A stretch of 21,068 bases of DNA from positions 1 to 21,068 of IMG/VR virus record IMGVR_UViG_3300030329_003494. One strand, written 5' to 3'. This stretch comes from a virus. Positions 12,131 to 21,068 of this stretch are shown here, one piece after another. A model generated the notes under the pieces. The model saw nothing but the letters and a program-made list of their open reading frames with translations, had not been told where the DNA came from and did no database searches. Both the position numbers and the translations under genes were made by a program. The first letter of the stretch is position 1; every line of letters starts with the position of its first letter.

Positions 12131-15100
12131 TGCCACTTACCAAAGAAGTAGTCAGTTTTCCATTCGCTGCCGGTCTTGATGAGAAGTCATCGGACAAAAC
12201 AACGCCACCAGGCAAGCTGGTCACAGCTGACAACGTTCGAATAGAGAAGACTGGTCAGATGATTAAGCGTGAGGCTTATGTGCGGCAGTCTCGGACAGGC
12301 AAAGCTCATAGCTCACTCATAAGCTCTGACATGACCAGCGGGACCTCAGCCATTCCTCACAAGGATGGTATGCTGCTTTTAGCCGACGAATACGCATACA
12401 AAAGAACAAGCACCGCAAACTCGACAACTCCCGGCGACTTGGTGGCGTTTGCGAATCATACGCCTTGCCACTTAACGCATGAGTTTGTTCGATCAGACAG
12501 ACGATGGAAGACAGGCAACGCTCACCATGTTCGCAATAACGGGTATGATGTATATACCTATGTTCGATATGCGCTAGATACCGATGAAACAGAATACCAC
12601 ACCATGCTTGAGGTGTATGATTCTGAAACCGGCGAGAGTCTCTACGCCGATACGATTGATACGGTAGTTGTGACGCAGGTTACTAACTCCATCCCACACG
12701 GTCTCTACTTTCACCCGCAGCCCCAGCTTTTGGCTCTTGGTGATTACGTGTTCATTTTCCTCGTGGATGACGCTAGGGCGGGCGGCACACCAACCCTGAA
12801 ATACTGCTCGATTAGAACGAGCACGGGAGTGGCTAGCTCAATCATTCCTACAAGCTTGGCCTCGATGGGTGTTTCGATCTACGCATCGCACCCAATTTAT
12901 TCAGTCGATAAAGCAAAGAACTACTTCACAACCAACACACTAAGCCAGTCTTCTGGGTGCGTACTACTGGCATATGTAGGTTCGAGTGATGTCATTAAGT
13001 TGCAATACTTTACGGTCAGCTCGGGCACCCTAACGGGCTCCGGGGTTACAGGTGCGACTCTCAGCTATGACGTAGTAAACACATCAGGAGTAGACAAGGA
13101 CCTATTTTTCTCAGAGGTTGAGACTTCAAGCCTTGGTGCAGCAATTGCTGATGAGAATCCGGTTGTCGCCGGGCTAAGTTTAAGCTGCCTTAACGATATC
13201 AATGGGGCTGATAGCGATCTTGTTAACGTGGTTTGTTACACGGCCTCTACGGCCTCCGGTGGCGGTGGGTCAGCCGTCCCGCAGGCCAGCTTTTTTGGGG
13301 CAAAGCTTTCAACTTCCCCAGAAACGATTAACCTTGGGACAGGCAAGTCTGACTATGTGATGGTTGCGGCTGGTGCTGCATCGCAGAGTGATGGTGGCTC
13401 GGTTCACATCTACTCAGAGCTTTCTCTAGAATCCACGGCCATCGACGCATCAACCAGTTCAGCGGCAGATCGGTACAGCGATCACGTAGTTGTTCTCTCG
13501 AAGCACACTCGTGGGGGCTCAACTAACTACTACGATATTGGGATTAATTGCAGCTTAACGAGCCACCCGTTCCGTCATGGAACAGCTACGTATGCAGTGC
13601 TCACTCATTACGCCTGTAATCAGTTTGTGCAGGGCGATGGTGCCAGTAGCAACATGTTCCTGGTAGATTCGAACTACTACCGGCTTCATGCAGCTGGTTC
13701 TATGGGAACAGCTCCGGTTGCATTTGCAGCAGAACACCACGCTCGTATCGCTCCAATTTATCGAAGAGTGGTCTACGGGGTGCAGCGAGTTCAAGGCGTA
13801 ACGACCGGCAAGTATATGTTCGGCTGCTCTAAGTTCGTCGGGTTTTCGGAATATATCCACGACACCAACGGCTTTCAGAATGAGGCGTCATTTGGCATTG
13901 CCAGCTGCACGGTTGACTTCAACCTAGACCGGCCAGTGCAGCACGTCGAAGCTGGCAAGGTAACACTGATGACAGGCGGCTGCCTGATGTCCTACGATGG
14001 CGAGCGCATTGTGGAGAATGGGTTTATAACCGCCCCGAAAATCGTAGAGTCGCGAGTTGTTAGTTCCGGGGGTGCTGTCATCAACGCAGCGCACAAATAT
14101 TGTGCAATTTGGGAGTGGGTTGATGCACAGGGGAACGTGCATCGTTCAAGCCCTTCCAACATTGAAACAGTCGAGCCTTCAAGTGGCACGACAAACATTG
14201 TCGAGATTGAAGTCCTAGAGCTGCCAATCACCAATAAGCGAACGGACTACCTAACCCAGGCATTTAAGAACGACGCTCGCTGTGTTCTCTACCGAACAAT
14301 GCCTACCGGCTCAGTGTTTTATCGGTACGCAGAAGCGGAGTGTGTGAAGACCGGCAAAACAATTCAGTTTGAAGATAAGGGCAATTTCTACTCAACGAGC
14401 GATGTGCTTCTTGAGGACAACGAGCAGCTGTACACTACAGCTGAATTGTCCAACGGATTTATCGGTAGCTGCACAGACATCGCAAAGCACAAGTCTCGCA
14501 TCTTCGCTCGAACAACTGAGAATATCGTCAATTGCTCCAAACCGCTCTTTGAGGGTGACGCTCCTGCATTTGTCACAGATCAACTTGCCTACAACATTAT
14601 CCTTGATGGCGAATCGAACCCCATCACATGCATCGAGTCGAATCTTGAGCATCTGCTAATTTTTACTGATGAGAACGGCTACATTTTAGCGGGTGATGGC
14701 CCTGACGCATTTGGAACTGGCGGTTTTTTAAAGCCCCGCAAGTTTGCCCCTGGCATTGGTGTGCTGGCCAATTCGCCTCACACAGTAACTCGTGACGGTG
14801 CATTTCTGGTCACCACGCGAGGTATCTATTTGGTGAAAGCGAACCTCAGCATCGAATACATTGGTGCAGCGGTTGAGGACATCATGGCGAGCCACGCCGG
14901 GATTGTTCTAAGTATCGATGTTCTGGATGGCACGAACGAGGTTCTAATTGCACTCAACAATAATGCGAGTGGCGGCAGTGATACCATCCTGCGCTACAAC
15001 TACGCTTACAAGCAGTGGACTCGTGACCTCGTTGGCTACGCTTCAACGAATAGCCAAGTGGACGCTTGCGTGTTGAGTGGCAACTATTACCGGCTAACTT

Positions 15101-15528
15101 CAGACGGCTACTTACATAAGCAGACGCCTGGCGGCTCTACATTCCAGGACTCAAGCACTGGCTCAAACGTTAGCTACAACATGGTTCTCAAAACTGGCTT
15201 CATCCCACGCGCTGGACTCCAGAAGTCCCAACGCATGTATCGGTGGATGTTGCTGGGCGACTACCTAAGTGACTTTACGCTAACGGTTAAGACTTTCACG
15301 GACTACAGCGGCAGCGCAGACACAACATTCACCAAGTCTGTCACAAGTAGCTTCGACAATCCTATGCAGTTCCGTGGGCACATCGACAAGCAAAAGAGCC
15401 AGGCCATAGCCGTAGAGATTACAGCGGCAGGAGCCGGCGCATGCGCCACTCTTGACAGCCTTGCTCTTGAAGTAGGCCGACGACCTTCGAAGACTTCAAT
15501 CAAACTTCCAGCAACGGAGACGCTCTAA
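12130..15528 (+). CDS. Tail nozzle / tail tubular B-like protein
   Basis: A 1132-aa protein. The start is the ATG of the TGATG overlap; a GTG at 12118 is less likely. The N-terminal part has PFAAGLDEKSSDKTTPPGKL and NVRIEKTGQMIKRE (about 10-50), the opening of podovirus nozzle proteins that begin with a GGL…G.L..A.N motif. The C-terminal part (residues about 800-910) has a beta-propeller-like block with ITCIESNLEHLLIFTD, GVLANSPHTVTRDGAFLV and GIYLVKANLSIEYIG, typical of the family. Protein is nearly all beta by look. At 1132 aa it is longer than T7 gp12 (794 aa), so it probably holds an inserted domain in the middle (roughly residues 100-550), rich in Ser, Thr, Ala and Gly. Six copies would make the tail tube. 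Confidence 0.8.
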   Translation: MPLTKEVVSFPFAAGLDEKSSDKTTPPGKLVTADNVRIEKTGQMIKREAYVRQSRTGKAHSSLISSDMTSGTSAIPHKDGMLLLADEYAYKRTSTANSTTPGDLVAFANHTPCHLTHEFVRSDRRWKTGNAHHVRNNGYDVYTYVRYALDTDETEYHTMLEVYDSETGESLYADTIDTVVVTQVTNSIPHGLYFHPQPQLLALGDYVFIFLVDDARAGGTPTLKYCSIRTSTGVASSIIPTSLASMGVSIYASHPIYSVDKAKNYFTTNTLSQSSGCVLLAYVGSSDVIKLQYFTVSSGTLTGSGVTGATLSYDVVNTSGVDKDLFFSEVETSSLGAAIADENPVVAGLSLSCLNDINGADSDLVNVVCYTASTASGGGGSAVPQASFFGAKLSTSPETINLGTGKSDYVMVAAGAASQSDGGSVHIYSELSLESTAIDASTSSAADRYSDHVVVLSKHTRGGSTNYYDIGINCSLTSHPFRHGTATYAVLTHYACNQFVQGDGASSNMFLVDSNYYRLHAAGSMGTAPVAFAAEHHARIAPIYRRVVYGVQRVQGVTTGKYMFGCSKFVGFSEYIHDTNGFQNEASFGIASCTVDFNLDRPVQHVEAGKVTLMTGGCLMSYDGERIVENGFITAPKIVESRVVSSGGAVINAAHKYCAIWEWVDAQGNVHRSSPSNIETVEPSSGTTNIVEIEVLELPITNKRTDYLTQAFKNDARCVLYRTMPTGSVFYRYAEAECVKTGKTIQFEDKGNFYSTSDVLLEDNEQLYTTAELSNGFIGSCTDIAKHKSRIFARTTENIVNCSKPLFEGDAPAFVTDQLAYNIILDGESNPITCIESNLEHLLIFTDENGYILAGDGPDAFGTGGFLKPRKFAPGIGVLANSPHTVTRDGAFLVTTRGIYLVKANLSIEYIGAAVEDIMASHAGIVLSIDVLDGTNEVLIALNNNASGGSDTILRYNYAYKQWTRDLVGYASTNSQVDACVLSGNYYRLTSDGYLHKQTPGGSTFQDSSTGSNVSYNMVLKTGFIPRAGLQKSQRMYRWMLLGDYLSDFTLTVKTFTDYSGSADTTFTKSVTSSFDNPMQFRGHIDKQKSQAIAVEITAAGAGACATLDSLALEVGRRPSKTSIKLPATETL

Positions 15529-16199
15529 TGGCTCGAACAATTAGCGCACGCCGACCAGTAGGGCCTGCTGGATACGGTGCAACAGCACAGCAGATTATGG
15601 ATGAGATGGCTCGCCGAAACCCCGGTGCATTCCTGGGAGACAGGCGAGCACAGGAAGCCATGGCTCTGCGGGTACTTCAGGGAATTGGTGAGCAGGAGCT
15701 AGCCAGGGATGTGGCCCACCAGGGCAGAGCAGCTCAGGCCATTATGGCCGCTAATCAGCAGGAGACTCGTCGAGCTATCGATCGAGAACGCTTGGAAGAT
15801 ATGAAGGCAGCGGCGGATGACTGGCGGCCAAAGGTTGCGCGAGTGGCTGGTGCAGTAGCTCCTGCGTTAGCGCTTGCAGGGATGGCGTATGAACAATATG
15901 CGGGACAAGACCCAGCGCCTGACCCAGAACAAAACGAACTGATTGACCCGATTCCATTTCGCCCAAGGCCAGAGGAAAGCATGGCTTTTGACGAGGGCCG
16001 TGTGGCTAGGGCGATGGAGAGCCTAACCCCTGAGCAGGTTCGCCTTGGTGAGCTAATGACGCCAAACGTTGCACGGGAAGACAAGCTTGAGGCCCGCCAA
16101 AAACTAAGGGCCGAAGACCAAGACCGCAGGAGAAGGTGGCTGCGTCTTATGTTGGAAGGTGCCCCAGCTAATCCTTACGTCGGAATGGAGGGGTACTAA
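15528..16199 (+). CDS. Putative small internal virion protein
   Basis: A 223-aa Ala/Arg-rich, helical protein. It holds a helix-rich N-terminal half with ATAQQIMDEMARRNPGAFLG and AMALRVLQGIGEQELARDV, then a hydrophobic Ala-rich segment at about 105-120 (VARVAGAVAPALALAGMAYE), then a proline-rich linker (DPAPDPEQNELIDPIPFRPR) and a highly charged end with REDKLEARQKLRAEDQDRRR. One hydrophobic helix in an otherwise polar protein, sitting right after the nozzle gene, fits T7 gp14-type internal proteins that form an envelope pore during DNA entry. No family is recognised. It starts at a TAATG overlap, with GGAGACG just upstream. Confidence 0.6.
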   Translation: MARTISARRPVGPAGYGATAQQIMDEMARRNPGAFLGDRRAQEAMALRVLQGIGEQELARDVAHQGRAAQAIMAANQQETRRAIDRERLEDMKAAADDWRPKVARVAGAVAPALALAGMAYEQYAGQDPAPDPEQNELIDPIPFRPRPEESMAFDEGRVARAMESLTPEQVRLGELMTPNVAREDKLEARQKLRAEDQDRRRRWLRLMLEGAPANPYVGMEGY

Positions 16200-17302
16200 T
16201 GCCTAGCTATTCAAACGAATCAGATGAAGCTCTCGCGGCATACGAAGATGCTGTATCGTCTGGAACAAGCACGCCGGGTTACTCCCAGCCTTCAAGGAAT
16301 ACTTCAAGAGGGCGTCAGGGTAATCCTCAAGGTAGTTCTACCTATGACCGAGCTGATAGTGTCACGGGTCAGGATATCGTCGATTACGCCCGCAGTCAGG
16401 GGCTAGATGTCAACAGCGTCGAAGATGTTCGAAAGGCTACGGGTGGATCATTCCAGCAATCATATATCGATGAAGTTGCCGAATGGAAAGGCCGCCGCGA
16501 TGCGGGGCTAGAAGGTGACCGAGCCCTAGCCATGGCTGAACAGCTTAAGGCACGGGCAGAAGGTACAGCAGGCCCCTCGTTCGCAGAGCAGGAGCTACAG
16601 AAGCGAATTGGTACAGCAGCTCGTGGTCAAGTTGGCGCGGCGCAGCGAGTCGGTGGGCGCTTCGCGGCAGGTGCAGCTAGAGCCGGGACACAAGCATCTG
16701 ACAGACTCAGGGCAGCCGGTGACACAGCCGTCACTGCTCTGCGGCAAATGGAGCAGCAGCAAGCTCAGCAGCAATACGACCAGTTCATGCTGTCAGCAGA
16801 GCAGGGTGCAGCTAACGCTGCCCTCGCCAGAGAACAGATGGAGTTTCAACGCCAGCAAGCTGAAGACGCTGGAAATGATGCGTTGTGGTCTGGGATTCTA
16901 GGGGCACTGGGCGCCATCGGTGGCGGATTTTTGGGAATGGCCGGAGGGCCTGCGGGAATTATTGCAGGAGCTGGAGCTGGCTACCAAGTTGGCGCAGGCA
17001 CTGGCAGCGCAATTTCTGACGAACGCCTCAAGACAAACGTCAACCCACACGAAGGCATGGAAGGCGCTTACCAGTTCCTCGATGCCTTGGATGGCGCACG
17101 CTACGACCTCCCAGCTACACGAGAGCAGGGCAGCTATGGCGTCATGGCACAGTCTGCTGAACGCACACCCATGGGCCGCAGCTTCGTAGAGCAGACCCCG
17201 CAAGGTGTCCGCACGCTGAACCCAGGCAAAGGTTTCAACGCACTGCTACTCGCACAGAAGAGTTTGCACGAACGACTAAAACGATTGGAAGGGGGTGAGT
17301 GA
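16199..17302 (+). CDS. Internal virion protein with C-terminal S74 self-cleaving chaperone domain
   Basis: A 367-aa protein. Residues 1-60 are Ser/Gly/Arg-rich and disordered. Residues 110-225 are Ala/Gln-rich and helical, with QMEQQQAQQQYDQF. Residues 229-270 form a Gly/Ala glycine-zipper-like hydrophobic stretch, likely membrane-active. The C-terminal 95 residues match the peptidase S74 intramolecular chaperone: SDERLKTNV (273-281), GVMAQSAERTP (314-324) and a closing coil ALLLAQKSLHERLKRLE. In endosialidase the dyad is Ser then Lys five residues later; here Ser273 and Lys278 have that spacing. Cleavage should remove about 94 residues. The domain is best known on tail fibres and spikes; here it sits among internal-type proteins, so it may be a tail-tip or ejection protein. 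GGAGGGG gives the ribosome site. Confidence 0.75.
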   Translation: MPSYSNESDEALAAYEDAVSSGTSTPGYSQPSRNTSRGRQGNPQGSSTYDRADSVTGQDIVDYARSQGLDVNSVEDVRKATGGSFQQSYIDEVAEWKGRRDAGLEGDRALAMAEQLKARAEGTAGPSFAEQELQKRIGTAARGQVGAAQRVGGRFAAGAARAGTQASDRLRAAGDTAVTALRQMEQQQAQQQYDQFMLSAEQGAANAALAREQMEFQRQQAEDAGNDALWSGILGALGAIGGGFLGMAGGPAGIIAGAGAGYQVGAGTGSAISDERLKTNVNPHEGMEGAYQFLDALDGARYDLPATREQGSYGVMAQSAERTPMGRSFVEQTPQGVRTLNPGKGFNALLLAQKSLHERLKRLEGGE

Positions 17303-18834
17303 TGGATGAAGAAGATGCGCTATTAGCTTTTCTGGAGAGGGCAATTAACGAAGACGAGCAGCCGCAGGTGGCTCCTCCCACGGCAGTGCAGCAGCCGGTT
17401 CAGCCCGCGCCACAGAAAAAGCCTAGCCGAAACATCGCTTTTGTTGGTGGCACTACCCCACAACAGAAGGCTGAGGCTGATGTGCAGCCTGAAATTGTCG
17501 AGCCAGAGCCTGAATATCAAGCCCTTGCGCGGGAGCTTTATGAGGACGCTAGCCGAATGCCTGGCCGATTGGCAGCTCAACGGGCAAGTGCAGCAGAGCA
17601 GTACGCTACAGGCGTAGAGGCACAGCGTGGGATGGCACAACAGCGCATGGATGCCCTTGATGCCCACGGCCAGCAAATTCAGCAGATTTGGGATGAGGCG
17701 ACCACCCAAAGGCGCAAGCTACAGCGGGCCCAGAACATTGAGCGTACGCTTCGGGAACGAGCGAGGCAAAAAGCCCGTGCTGATGTCGCTGATGTGAACG
17801 ACCGTATTACCAACTTCAAGGTGGACCCTAACGGTGCGTTCCCAACGCTTGGCGGTAAGATTATGGCTGCTATTTCGATAGCGGTAGGTGCGTTTGCGCA
17901 GGGGCTTAGTAAGGGTCAAATCCCTAACACCGCTCTTCGGATTATCACCGATGCAGCCAACCGCGACATTGAAGCGCAAAAGGTACAACTCTCAAGTCTT
18001 CGAACTTCTGCACAAAACCAAAATAACCTTTACTCCCAGCTCCTCACAGAACACGCCAACGAGGAGCGTGCTGAACTTCTGGCAATGAATGGAGCGCTAA
18101 CGTTTGCCAAGTCTCGCATCCAGCAGGCTATGAACGTGTTTGCAGGTGAGAAGTCTAAGGCAGCCTTGCAGCAGTTGATGGGCGCTCTCGATAACAAGTC
18201 CTCCGAGTTGACCTTGCAGAATATCCAGAACCGCGCCACCGATGAGCGTGCAGCACTCAGTTCAAGAGCGCAGGCTATTGGGCTGATGAGGCCAAAGGGA
18301 ACGGCGGCGGGGAGCGGAAACAGAGCCAAGGAGTCTATTAAAGAGGTTATCAATGGGCTTCAAGAGCTTGCCACATTGTCAGAGGAGATTGAGGGTCAAA
18401 GTGGCTTTCTGTCAGAAGCGCAGCGAATAGGGTCTGGTGTCGCTCTTTGGGCTGGTATGGATAAAGCCGCCCAGCAGATTGGCAGTGAAAAGCACCAGGA
18501 ATTCAACACGCGAGTAACGGGTGCGGCACAAAAGCTCATGAAAGCCTATCAAGGTTCAAAGCCTTCAGATCGAGATTGGGCTGTTTTCATCGGCATGTTT
18601 CCAATTCTTTGGCAAACAGGCGCCACTCGCAAAAATCAGATAACGGCGCTTACCAATACCCTGCTAGCTGCAACCGATGGCGGCAAAAGGAAGATGCGAC
18701 CGGGTGACCTTTGGCGCAGCTACAAGGCAAACCCCGATCTTCATCAGGGTGCAATCCGCATCAACGAAAAGACTATGATTGAAGACGCGCAAAACTTCAC
18801 AGGAGCCTTCGGCCTCCCTAGTGCAGATAGGTAA
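17302..18834 (+). CDS. Large internal / ejection virion protein
   Basis: A 510-aa protein starting at the ATG of a TGATG overlap; the GTG at 17299 is one codon earlier. GGGGG lies 6 nt upstream. The first 75 residues are acidic and Pro/Gln-rich. A long coiled-coil-like region follows (about 75-165, rich in Ala, Gln, Arg). Then GGKIMAAISIAVGAFAQGL (184-202) is a hydrophobic Gly/Ala helix, followed by a second helical region with NTALRIITDAANRDIEAQK (209-227). The hydrophobic G-K-I-x-A-x-x-x-x-x-G-A-F pattern with R-D-I-x-A-Q is one I associate with internal structural proteins of temperate podoviruses. Long helices with one membrane-prone helix fit a T7 gp15-like role in the ejection pore; no enzyme motif is seen. 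Confidence 0.65.
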   Translation: MDEEDALLAFLERAINEDEQPQVAPPTAVQQPVQPAPQKKPSRNIAFVGGTTPQQKAEADVQPEIVEPEPEYQALARELYEDASRMPGRLAAQRASAAEQYATGVEAQRGMAQQRMDALDAHGQQIQQIWDEATTQRRKLQRAQNIERTLRERARQKARADVADVNDRITNFKVDPNGAFPTLGGKIMAAISIAVGAFAQGLSKGQIPNTALRIITDAANRDIEAQKVQLSSLRTSAQNQNNLYSQLLTEHANEERAELLAMNGALTFAKSRIQQAMNVFAGEKSKAALQQLMGALDNKSSELTLQNIQNRATDERAALSSRAQAIGLMRPKGTAAGSGNRAKESIKEVINGLQELATLSEEIEGQSGFLSEAQRIGSGVALWAGMDKAAQQIGSEKHQEFNTRVTGAAQKLMKAYQGSKPSDRDWAVFIGMFPILWQTGATRKNQITALTNTLLAATDGGKRKMRPGDLWRSYKANPDLHQGAIRINEKTMIEDAQNFTGAFGLPSADR

Positions 18835-18840
18835 TCCACG

Positions 18841-21068
18841 ATGCCCATGATGTTCAGTACAGAGTTGGATGATTACCGCTTCGTTCCAGATGACGAGGTA
18901 GATGCCCGACTACGCACAGGACAATGGGGCTTTGATGGAGACACCAACGTTCACGTTCAGCTTGGCGATGGCACTTACACCCAGCGCCCTGCATCAGAGC
19001 TTGGGGCTGTGTATAGCAACGGTGGCGCTTACGACCCTGTATCTGCTCGTGTGGCCCGAAACGAAAAGAAGGAATGGGAAGGTAAGGGGGCTTTAGCGGC
19101 AACGGCGGGTGTATTTCGTGGCCTAACGTTTGGCTTAAGTGATGCTGGTCTAGCTGCATTGCCAGGAATTGACGAGGAAGACCTTCGAAATCTTGAGGAG
19201 TACAACAAAGCCGAAAGCATGACCGGCGAGCTAGCCGGGATGATTGTGCCTGCCTTTTTTACTGGTGGTGCTTCCGCAGCAGTGTCGGGTTCGAGTATCG
19301 CAGCGCGTGCTGCATTGGCTAGCGGCAAAGCAATGCGGGGTGTGGCTAAGTATACCCCGGCAGGTGTGACCGCAAAGGTTGGTCAGAAGGTCACTGGTAG
19401 GGTGATGGGTGCCATACCTGAAGGCGCGAGCCTAACCCAAAAAGCAATGCGTACAGGCGCGGCGCTAGGTGTTGGTGGTGGCGTTGAGGCTGGAATCTAC
19501 GGCGGGCATCAGTTCGTCGGTGACATGCTCGTCGATGAAGAGGCGTTGGGCCGCCCAGAGACTACAGCCGATGAGCTTCTCTCCACGGTCGGCTACGGGA
19601 TTGGTGGCGGTGCTGTACTGGGGGCAGGTGCGCCAGCTCTTGCTAAGGGCTTCCAGAAGATAGGTGAGACAGTAACTGATAACTTCGTCACTCAAACCTT
19701 GGGTAAAGGTTGGGACTGGTTAACCACCAAGCTCCATGACATGGACTATGATGCGTGGAGAAAAGCTCAAACTGATGACGATTATCTTTTCTTTGCTACT
19801 AGTGGGAAAAAGCGCAGTGAGCTTGAGGATGCCGTTGTAAATCAAACGGCTGACGTTACTGATAACATTCTAGATACGTTTGAAGACTTAAACGCTGCCG
19901 CATATGGGCCTGAGAAGCGTCGTAAGTTAGCTGAAATCGTAGAGCCGGAAAATGGTGAAGTTGCTGCTTCCACTGCTATCGACTTGCTTCGGAATATTAA
20001 GAACGCCTCTACTGAGCTTACGAAGAAAGGCCGTGCCCAAGAGTACGACCTTCCTGGCATCAATGAGATTAAAGACGCCTCAACTCACTACCTCGCGAAA
20101 CTGAAAGAGCGCATTGGTAAGCGTGGGGAGCAAATTGACCAAGCAGAGGTTGCAATGGAAGGCTTTATGCCAACTAGTGCAGTTGATGCAGTCCTTGAGC
20201 CAGCCCCCCTAAAGGACCCTGATAAGTTAGCCGCTGATGTCTTCATCATGATGGATGAGTTTAAGAAGCACCTTGGTGGGCGATGGGCAAAGTATTCAAG
20301 AAAGAGTTTTGAAACCTTAACGCCAGCGCAGCGCAACTCAAGCAATGAGGCGGGCGGCACCTATGCAACGGTTGCTGAGTTCCTTCAGGACCCTAAGATG
20401 TGGGGCAAGCCTGCTGCTGATCTACAACGCGAAGTAAATACTGCATTCAGCAGAGTTCAAAACGCTTTCCAGCATCCCCAAGGTTTCCGTTCGCGCTTCA
20501 CGGTTCCCGTGGCGGCAGAGTCTGGCGCAAAGAAGCAGGTGGCTTCTAGCAAGTCCAAGCTAAAGACATTTGTTCGAGGCTTTGGTGAAACAAGAAACGC
20601 CGACAGAGAGCGCATCTTTAACGAGTTCACCGACCGCTTCAGGGCTTACGTTAACAGCGTTGAGAAACACTATGGTGTTGCTGGCAAACGAGGCCAGGAT
20701 GTTGTTCGCCAGATTGATGAGGCCCATAAGTCCTGGGCCGACTACGGCGCAAAGATGGACGTGTTCAACGATATCAAGCACGTCGTACAGAACAAATCAG
20801 AATTCTATATGTCTGACTTGGCCGTGGGTGGAGCAACGGCAATCTATAACCCTGTAGCACTTCCGCTCGCCGTTGCAGCCAAGTCTATGATGGCTCCCGG
20901 CACTGTGCTTAGAAAGCAGGCAGCGGTCGCACGCATTAAGGCTAGTGTGAATGGCCGGCTACACGAGGCTGTTGACCGGGTAGCTGAAGGTATGCGGACA
21001 GGCACGACCGGGAACTGGGAGATGGGTCTTGCTACAGGTGGGCGTCGAATCTTCGCACTCACTGCCCA
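18841..21068 (+). CDS. Very large internal / ejection protein, cut by the window edge
   Basis: The frame is open from the ATG at 18841 to the edge (742 codons so far). AGG lies 9 nt upstream; ATGs at 18847 and 18850 are in frame. A small domain (about residues 12-62) has VPDDEVDARLRTGQW and VHVQLGDGTYTQRPASELG, a pattern I recall from large internal proteins of delta-proteobacterial phages. Residues about 84-108 and 128-160 are Gly/Ala-rich hydrophobic stretches (FRGLTFGLSDAGLAALPG; ELAGMIVPAFFTGGASAAVS), and two more lie near 203-225 and 246-266. The rest is helical and charged, with another hydrophobic patch (YNPVALPLAVAAKSMMAPG, about 680). No lysozyme or transglycosylase motif is seen so far. 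Size and place resemble T7 gp16, the long ejection-channel protein; the rest lies outside the window. Confidence 0.75.
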   Translation, partial: MPMMFSTELDDYRFVPDDEVDARLRTGQWGFDGDTNVHVQLGDGTYTQRPASELGAVYSNGGAYDPVSARVARNEKKEWEGKGALAATAGVFRGLTFGLSDAGLAALPGIDEEDLRNLEEYNKAESMTGELAGMIVPAFFTGGASAAVSGSSIAARAALASGKAMRGVAKYTPAGVTAKVGQKVTGRVMGAIPEGASLTQKAMRTGAALGVGGGVEAGIYGGHQFVGDMLVDEEALGRPETTADELLSTVGYGIGGGAVLGAGAPALAKGFQKIGETVTDNFVTQTLGKGWDWLTTKLHDMDYDAWRKAQTDDDYLFFATSGKKRSELEDAVVNQTADVTDNILDTFEDLNAAAYGPEKRRKLAEIVEPENGEVAASTAIDLLRNIKNASTELTKKGRAQEYDLPGINEIKDASTHYLAKLKERIGKRGEQIDQAEVAMEGFMPTSAVDAVLEPAPLKDPDKLAADVFIMMDEFKKHLGGRWAKYSRKSFETLTPAQRNSSNEAGGTYATVAEFLQDPKMWGKPAADLQREVNTAFSRVQNAFQHPQGFRSRFTVPVAAESGAKKQVASSKSKLKTFVRGFGETRNADRERIFNEFTDRFRAYVNSVEKHYGVAGKRGQDVVRQIDEAHKSWADYGAKMDVFNDIKHVVQNKSEFYMSDLAVGGATAIYNPVALPLAVAAKSMMAPGTVLRKQAAVARIKASVNGRLHEAVDRVAEGMRTGTTGNWEMGLATGGRRIFALTA

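Noticed and set aside
16157-16164. GGTGCCCC in a late gene, same word as the pair before int
   Set aside because: Single copy in coding DNA with no spacing relation; chance.
1-21068. tRNA genes, CRISPR arrays, insertion sequences, lysogeny repressor, lysis genes
   Set aside because: I looked for these by motif and layout and saw none; a tRNA search program would be needed to exclude tRNAs firmly.

Overview
The window holds the left part of a temperate, short-tailed (podovirus-type) phage or prophage. A tyrosine integrase lies at the left edge. A complete head-to-tail structural block fills positions 3454-21068: packaging proteins, portal, scaffold, coat, decoration protein, adaptor, tail nozzle, then a run of Ala/Gly-rich internal or ejection proteins. 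No tape-measure, sheath or tail-tube gene is seen, and a long nozzle-like protein sits directly after the adaptor, which is the podovirus plan. The host cannot be fixed from sequence alone. Base composition looks balanced. Genes start at ordinary Shine-Dalgarno sites, which fits a Gram-negative host. The N-terminus of the last protein reminds me of phage genes in marine and soil delta-proteobacterial groups, but this is recollection, not proof.

Layout. (1) 1-169: AT-rich non-coding DNA with a three-copy T-rich repeat beside the integrase 3' end. (2) 170-2937, minus strand: integrase plus five small unknown proteins (60-163 aa), probably one leftward early operon; two of them begin behind an identical 16-nt leader. 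(3) 2938-3453: a 516-nt non-coding divergent region crowded with inverted and direct repeats. It is the most unusual part of the window and probably carries operators for both directions. (4) 3454-6399, plus strand: candidate small terminase, a GNAT-fold protein, a small basic-tailed protein, large terminase (ATPase and nuclease motifs intact) and a small acidic protein overlapping the terminase tail. (5) 6403-12130: portal, scaffold, major capsid, decoration-like protein, two small unknowns and the adaptor. (6) 12130-21068: tail nozzle and four putative internal/ejection proteins, the last cut by the window edge. One of these ends in a peptidase-S74-type self-cleaving chaperone domain with the Ser and Lys of the dyad in place.

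How they work together. The plus-strand genes are packed head to tail with 0-28 nt gaps or 1-31 nt overlaps, mostly ATGA, TGATG or TAATG, so they look like one late operon read from the divergent region. Terminase and portal fill a capsid built on the scaffold. The adaptor and nozzle close the portal vertex. The internal proteins would leave ahead of the DNA to cross the cell envelope. No lysogeny repressor, replication genes, lysis genes, tRNAs or CRISPR arrays are seen; they presumably lie outside the window.
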